Source: Asterella californica (taxonomy: Eukaryota > Streptophyta > Marchantiopsida > Marchantiales > Aytoniaceae). From it: 64,000 bases of DNA. The notes beneath the pieces are model-generated. The model made no database searches and had not been told where the DNA came from. It saw only the letters and a list, made by a program, of their open reading frames with translations. Position 1 is the first letter of the stretch; every line of letters begins with the position of its first letter. Shown here piece by piece: positions 60,094-64,000 of the stretch. The position numbers were made by a program, and so were the translations under genes. The stretch spans positions 25,518,001 through 25,582,000 of the forward strand of contig JAYKYS010000006.1 in NCBI GenBank assembly GCA_036924285.1, given 5' to 3'.

Positions 60094-61634
60094 ATTATGA
60101 AGAAATATGTTTGTTGGCTTTCTACACAGCTGGAGTTCATTTAGCTCTCTGGCTCCCATGTAAAGATTGTTATGATGCGCTCTCTGGCTTTCTTGAGAAT
60201 CGGATGAGCTCATGAACTCCAGCTCTGTTGGAAGTTGGCATATATGAGTGTTCGCGATGCAAGATGTGGTCGGTGAGTAATTAAAGATTTTGAAGTGACA
60301 GACATTACCGTATGATTTTTCCTCCTTTCTTCCTCTAGAACCCATCTCCTTTCTTTGTTTACTCGTCCTTGTGGCGCTATGGGGAGAGCTGTTTGTAGAG
60401 TCTACAAATTGTCTACAAATTGTCTACACACTGTAGTCGGCACCAAAAATCAGTATTGTCGTGGATTGCTTTTGTAGTAAGAACTTTGTTTCCACAACCT
60501 ACAAGGAGTTTTGAAGGAGATCCGGGAGATGTTGTCATCTAATAGTTTATGTGACTTTTATGACTGATGACGAAGATGACGTTCTTTGGAAGTTTATGAG
60601 GCCAGAAAGAAGACGTCAATCAGAAAAAATCTTGAGATTGTATCGGTGAAACGAATAAAGTCAGTATCGTGTACGCTCTACTGCGGGATCTTTTATCATG
60701 TGATTTCCAAACATGGTTCCCAGGAAGTATTCGTCAAATAATATCACTGCTCCGATTGTCGCATATAACTGCATTGGATTGTAGTCTCGATAGTGCACGC
60801 AGTTCTTGGTATTTTCCGCTCTTTCACTATTCGATTGTTCGAGAATCTGTCTGTGTGTCAACAAAGTACTGTTGTCCTGGTACTTTAGTAGCTTTATGAC
60901 GACTCTGATAGCAGTGAATATGTTTGAAGTCTAGGTCTGGATATCTGCTACATCCAAACGAGTAGATTCCAAATTGTCACTGTGGCATATGAAACCATCG
61001 AATGGTTAGTTGGTCTGCTGCCAAACCCCCCATCTCTTCTGCTATTCATGTGCTCCTGCTGCTTTACTATACACATAGATTTGTATGCACTGCATATATA
61101 CTCTCTTGTGTTCTAGATTACACTTGTATATCAGGGAGTACCACCTTCGGCAATGTTCCTTGTGTCATGCGTGTCTGTTGATTCGTCCCTTGGTTATAAA
61201 AAGTCACTAACTTGATTTTTAAAATCAAGCGCACATTCACACACTCCATTGCTACTTACTGCATACTTCGTTGAGCTCTCTGGGATTTTGAGGTTAAATT
61301 AAATGCGTGCCCGTAGTCTGATTCGTTCTGCTATTAAGATCTCTGCTGACCCAGATATCTTAAATTGAGAATGATATGTCCATAAAGTAGCTCTCCAACC
61401 CGCTCGCTGGTTGTTTGGACATGAATTTAATCGTTTCAAAATCTATAAAATTTGAATCATCCTCCCATGCTTTAGCTTCAGGTGCATACATTAGAACCTG
61501 ATTGATTTTATTCCGACTGGGCGTGCACAGGTCGAAGTTAATGTCCGTATGAGGTATGAGTTTGTGGAATGCATTCCAGATTCACGGCATTCACGTCTTC
61601 ATCGTTATGCTATAGTATCACGGTACCTGCACTA
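60094..61634. other. intergenic, nothing recognised
   Basis: Contains a weak inverted repeat (CTGGAGTTCAT 60130-60140 with ATGAACTCCAG 60210-60220) and a small direct repeat ACAAATTGTCT at 60404-60425. No gene seen. Confidence 0.35.
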
Positions 61635-61738
61635 GGAATAGGAAAAGGTGCTTACGTCGCTCAAGAGACGAGTTGATAGAACTGGGAATAGAAATAGGAA
61701 AGGTGCATTACGCTGCTCAAGAGACGAGTTGATAGAAG
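61635..61738. repeat. tandem duplication, 56 bp period
   Basis: GGAATAGGAAAAGGTGC and TCAAGAGACGAGTTGATAGA occur twice, the second word at 61661 and 61717. The two units differ at a few positions. Confidence 0.8.
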
Positions 61739-61853
61739 TTCTTTACATATGTTCGACTTTTCGTTCACTATATGAAGTTTTCTACCAAAATTCCGTACAC
61801 GGATTAAAATATCAAACGTATATTTAAACTGTGTTCAGTTACATCTTCACTGG

Positions 61854-62075
61854 ACCAGGGTGGCGCAGTGGGACTGTGGTGGGCCCATAACCCGCAGGTC
61901 TGTGGATCGGAACCTCCCTCGGGGCGATTGGGCTTACTTAAAACATTTAACATTTCTGGGTTCCGGCTGCACCAACCGGCTGAAGTTTCTACCATGCAGT
62001 TACCGGGGAAATTTTTCTTTGTAAAGTTCCGGCTGAGTACAATTCAACCGGGAAATAGGAAATTGTAGCGGTTTT
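61854..62075 (+). mobile_element. SINE with initiator tRNA-Met head
   Basis: ACCAGGGTGGCGCAGTGG followed by GTGGTGGGCCCATAACCCGC and GGATCGGAACC reproduces the plant initiator tRNA-Met order, including the CAT anticodon, A box (61861-61871) and B box (61904-61914). The T arm is mismatched and the acceptor stem does not close, so it is not a functional tRNA. A body rich in CCGG words (61956-62045) follows. Initiator tRNA-Met is an unusual SINE progenitor. Confidence 0.65.
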
Positions 62076-62104
62076 CCTTTTCATGATCTTTTCTTCGTTT
62101 CCGG

Positions 62105-62460
62105 AGTAAACAAGTTTAAATCCCGAGTATGACTACAAGTTCTCCTGGTAACCCAGAATACAGAGTTTCCTCTTTGGTTTTACAGAGTTGTCTCTAGAAA
62201 ACTGAGAAATTTAACTGTTATGTAGAAAATGATTATGATGATTATATTTTTAGTTAAATTTAAAAGTTTCACTCGCTTTACAAGATATGATTCATTTCAA
62301 AACAAACTACTTAAATAGAGAAATGTTAAGATGAAGATTTAGGGAGTTCTTGGAACGAAATAGAATCTTCTCTCTAGAACTCAAGAAAGAAAACTACGAG
62401 GAAAAACGAAATATTCTCTTTCTCTTATACTCAAACTCGAGATTTAAAACTCAAAGATTT
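62105..62460 (+). mobile_element. fragment related to Harbinger-like copy B
   Basis: GAGTATGACTACAAG, AACTGAGAAATTTAAC and ACTACGAGGAAAAACG match the left third of the element at 1941-2930 in the same order. The terminal GAGCATCTCCACC ends are missing, so this is a truncated or end-eroded copy. It abuts the SINE at its left. Confidence 0.5.
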
Positions 62461-63344
62461 TGATTTTGATTTTACTATACTACTATAAACAATCTACAGT
62501 TTTATACAAAGCTATCCTTCCATAAACTCTAGTTTTTTCTCGCTTCACGTTGCAGTTATGTTTAGCTTTGACATGCTCTATTATTGTGTGCCAAAGTAGA
62601 TGGCAAAAACAGGTTATCACTGCAGCCGTGGTCGAGAAAGTATGTGGGAAATCGCTAAAGTTCCAGTGGGAGGAAATGAAAATCAAAAGTCTAGAATACG
62701 TACTAGTTCAATAAGCTATCAAGTTAACGTACTCTTCAAATATACTTGACACATAGTTCTCCATGGCAAAGATCAGACTGAAGATTGATCCATCCATATT
62801 TAACTTATATTTAAAAGTTAAAACTTAGGAATGTATATCAAAATAAAATATCAATTATCCAAGATACCAAACTAATTCTCTAAAGCGAAGTTGTAACATT
62901 TGTATGAAAATGAGATTATCGTATTCTCTATGCAAGAAAAAATAGTGTAAGAAAAAATTAACGTTATAAACTACATTATTGTCAGTGCAGGTCATTTGAA
63001 TCCAAGTTTGAGAGGTGGGGTTTATTTTGGTGCAAGATGTTGTACATCTACACGTCAAGTAAGTGCCCAATAGACTCTAAGTGAATGTCATTTAGGATCG
63101 CCAGAATGCAAGCAACATTGGTCTCTCAAATTCATGTCAAATGAAATTAAACCATAATTAAATTATGAACGATTTGCAAAAAGGTTACTTTAGAAAAAAA
63201 TAGATGGGTATCTTCATGAGAAAGTTAATGATTATTTTATGGTAGAAATAGACAGTTAGCTTCAAAAAGAAGCTTTGTATACTCTATATAAATACTAAGA
63301 CATGTGGCAAGCTCTGGCATCCGAATTTTCCCTCTATTCTCAGT
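62461..63344. other. AT-rich intergenic
   Basis: No gene recognised; short low-complexity frames only. Confidence 0.35.
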
Positions 63345-64000
63345 TGTCCTCTTGGCTCCACTTCAGATTCCACTCCTCGGTTTTTTATCTTTTACACTCT
63401 GGATTATAATCGGGGAGGTTACTGTCAGCTAATCCAACAATGCTGGAAAGAGCAGAAGTTCTCGTCAGCCTTTTTAACAGGAGTCATTCAGCTCATTCCC
63501 AAGGTCTCAACACCTAGTTCTCTTCACGACTGCCGTCTTATCACATTGTTGTCAATTCACTACAAGTTGATGGCTAAAGTTCTAGCACTACGCTTGGGGC
63601 TTCTACTCCCTAAGATCGTCCCCACGTAGCAGCAAGGCTCCATCAAAGGTCGATCTGTACATAATTGTATACTTATCTTCAAGCTCACCCATGATCTTCT
63701 TCTCCGTGAATGACGCACAACTACCTTTGTAATGCTGGATTTCAAAAAGGCATATGATCGTGTGTCCCACTCTTATCTTTGGAAGCTGCTGCTAAGGATG
63801 GATTTTGAGCTAGCGTTTGTATGCCTCGTCACCAGTCTCACTCAAGGGATGATCGGGGTAACGCAGACTAACGGTGGCTTTATACCCTACTTCCTCATTA
63901 CCATGGGTGTCCATTAGCGTCGCTATTATTCTCATTCTCTACTGCATCGTTTATTATGCAGGTTTAGGTTGCGACACGCTCCAGCTATTTACGAGTAGTT
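63345..64000 (+). pseudogene. LINE (L1-type) reverse transcriptase fragment, runs off the window
   Basis: The plus strand reads LTGVIQLIPKVSTPSSLHDC and RLITLLSIHYKLMAKVLALR, then a GSIKGRSVHNCIL segment and LDFKKAYDRVSHSYLW (from 63735), which are the order and motifs of non-LTR retrotransposon RTs (finger region, QxxFIxGR-like box, DFxKAYDxV catalytic Asp). Stops at 63627 (TAG), 63711 (TGA) and 63915 (TAG) interrupt the frame. The downstream YADD region would be beyond the window. It is a decayed genomic LINE copy. Confidence 0.85.

Noticed and set aside
60130..60220. Inverted repeat CTGGAGTTCAT ... ATGAACTCCAG as a MITE
   Set aside because: Arms are only 11 bp with no target duplication or second copy in the window.
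61854..61925. Functional initiator tRNA-Met gene
   Set aside because: The anticodon arm is fine but the T arm and acceptor stem are mismatched and no terminator T-run follows.
1..64000. CRISPR arrays, bacterial operons, organelle genes, rRNA
   Set aside because: No spaced direct-repeat array, no bacterial gene organisation, no recognisable organelle or ribosomal RNA sequence was seen.

Overview
The window reads as nuclear DNA of a land plant or close streptophyte relative. The evidence is GT-AG introns, a Rubisco-LSMT-type SET methyltransferase gene, a vacuolar sorting receptor remnant (a green-lineage family), a chromodomain-bearing Ty3/gypsy element primed by initiator tRNA-Met, tRNA-derived SINEs, Harbinger/Tourist-like MITEs with TTA target duplications, and a TTTAGGG-type telomere motif. 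The base-poor, TE-rich intergenic DNA would suit a moss, lycophyte or fern, but I cannot fix the species from the sequence.

Layout. 0-10 kb is repeat-rich: two inverted copies of one Harbinger-like element (866-1226 and 1941-2930), a paired inverted-repeat cassette (6496-7117), and a cluster of elongator-tRNA-Met-derived SINE sequence with 85 and 88 bp tandem duplications (8602-9996). 10.8-14.0 kb holds a complete minus-strand SET-domain methyltransferase gene; I could trace seven phase-consistent exons giving about 491 residues. 14-20 kb is AT-rich, with a 343 bp MITE and degenerate coding remnants.

20.3-32.3 kb is one old chromovirus (minus strand) with about 1.1 kb LTRs. Its pol gene is split between integrase and chromodomain by a roughly 4.3 kb insertion. 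That insertion carries a decayed MULE/SWIM transposase on the plus strand and a further MITE, so three elements are nested. Inside the transposase remnant a telomere-like tract sits between imperfect 26 bp direct repeats.

32-41 kb is very AT-rich and nearly gene-free, except for a decayed intronless ORF of unusual composition (36365-37667, minus) and tRNA-like SINEs. 41-49.7 kb is gene space again: a large plus-strand gene with at least eleven exons, whose splice phases close, encodes a coiled-coil protein of about 1250 residues that I cannot name. 50-57 kb is mostly intergenic, with a MITE and paired hairpins. 57.3-58.1 kb is a minus-strand vacuolar sorting receptor pseudogene. Next to it is a charged, internally repeated reading frame interrupted by TAA codons (58095-59061). 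The window closes with an initiator-tRNA-Met SINE, another Harbinger relative and a 5' piece of a LINE reverse transcriptase running off the right edge.

Only two genes look intact: the SET methyltransferase and the large coiled-coil gene. Everything else recognisable is mobile or decayed. All family calls come from reading motifs; no database search was run.
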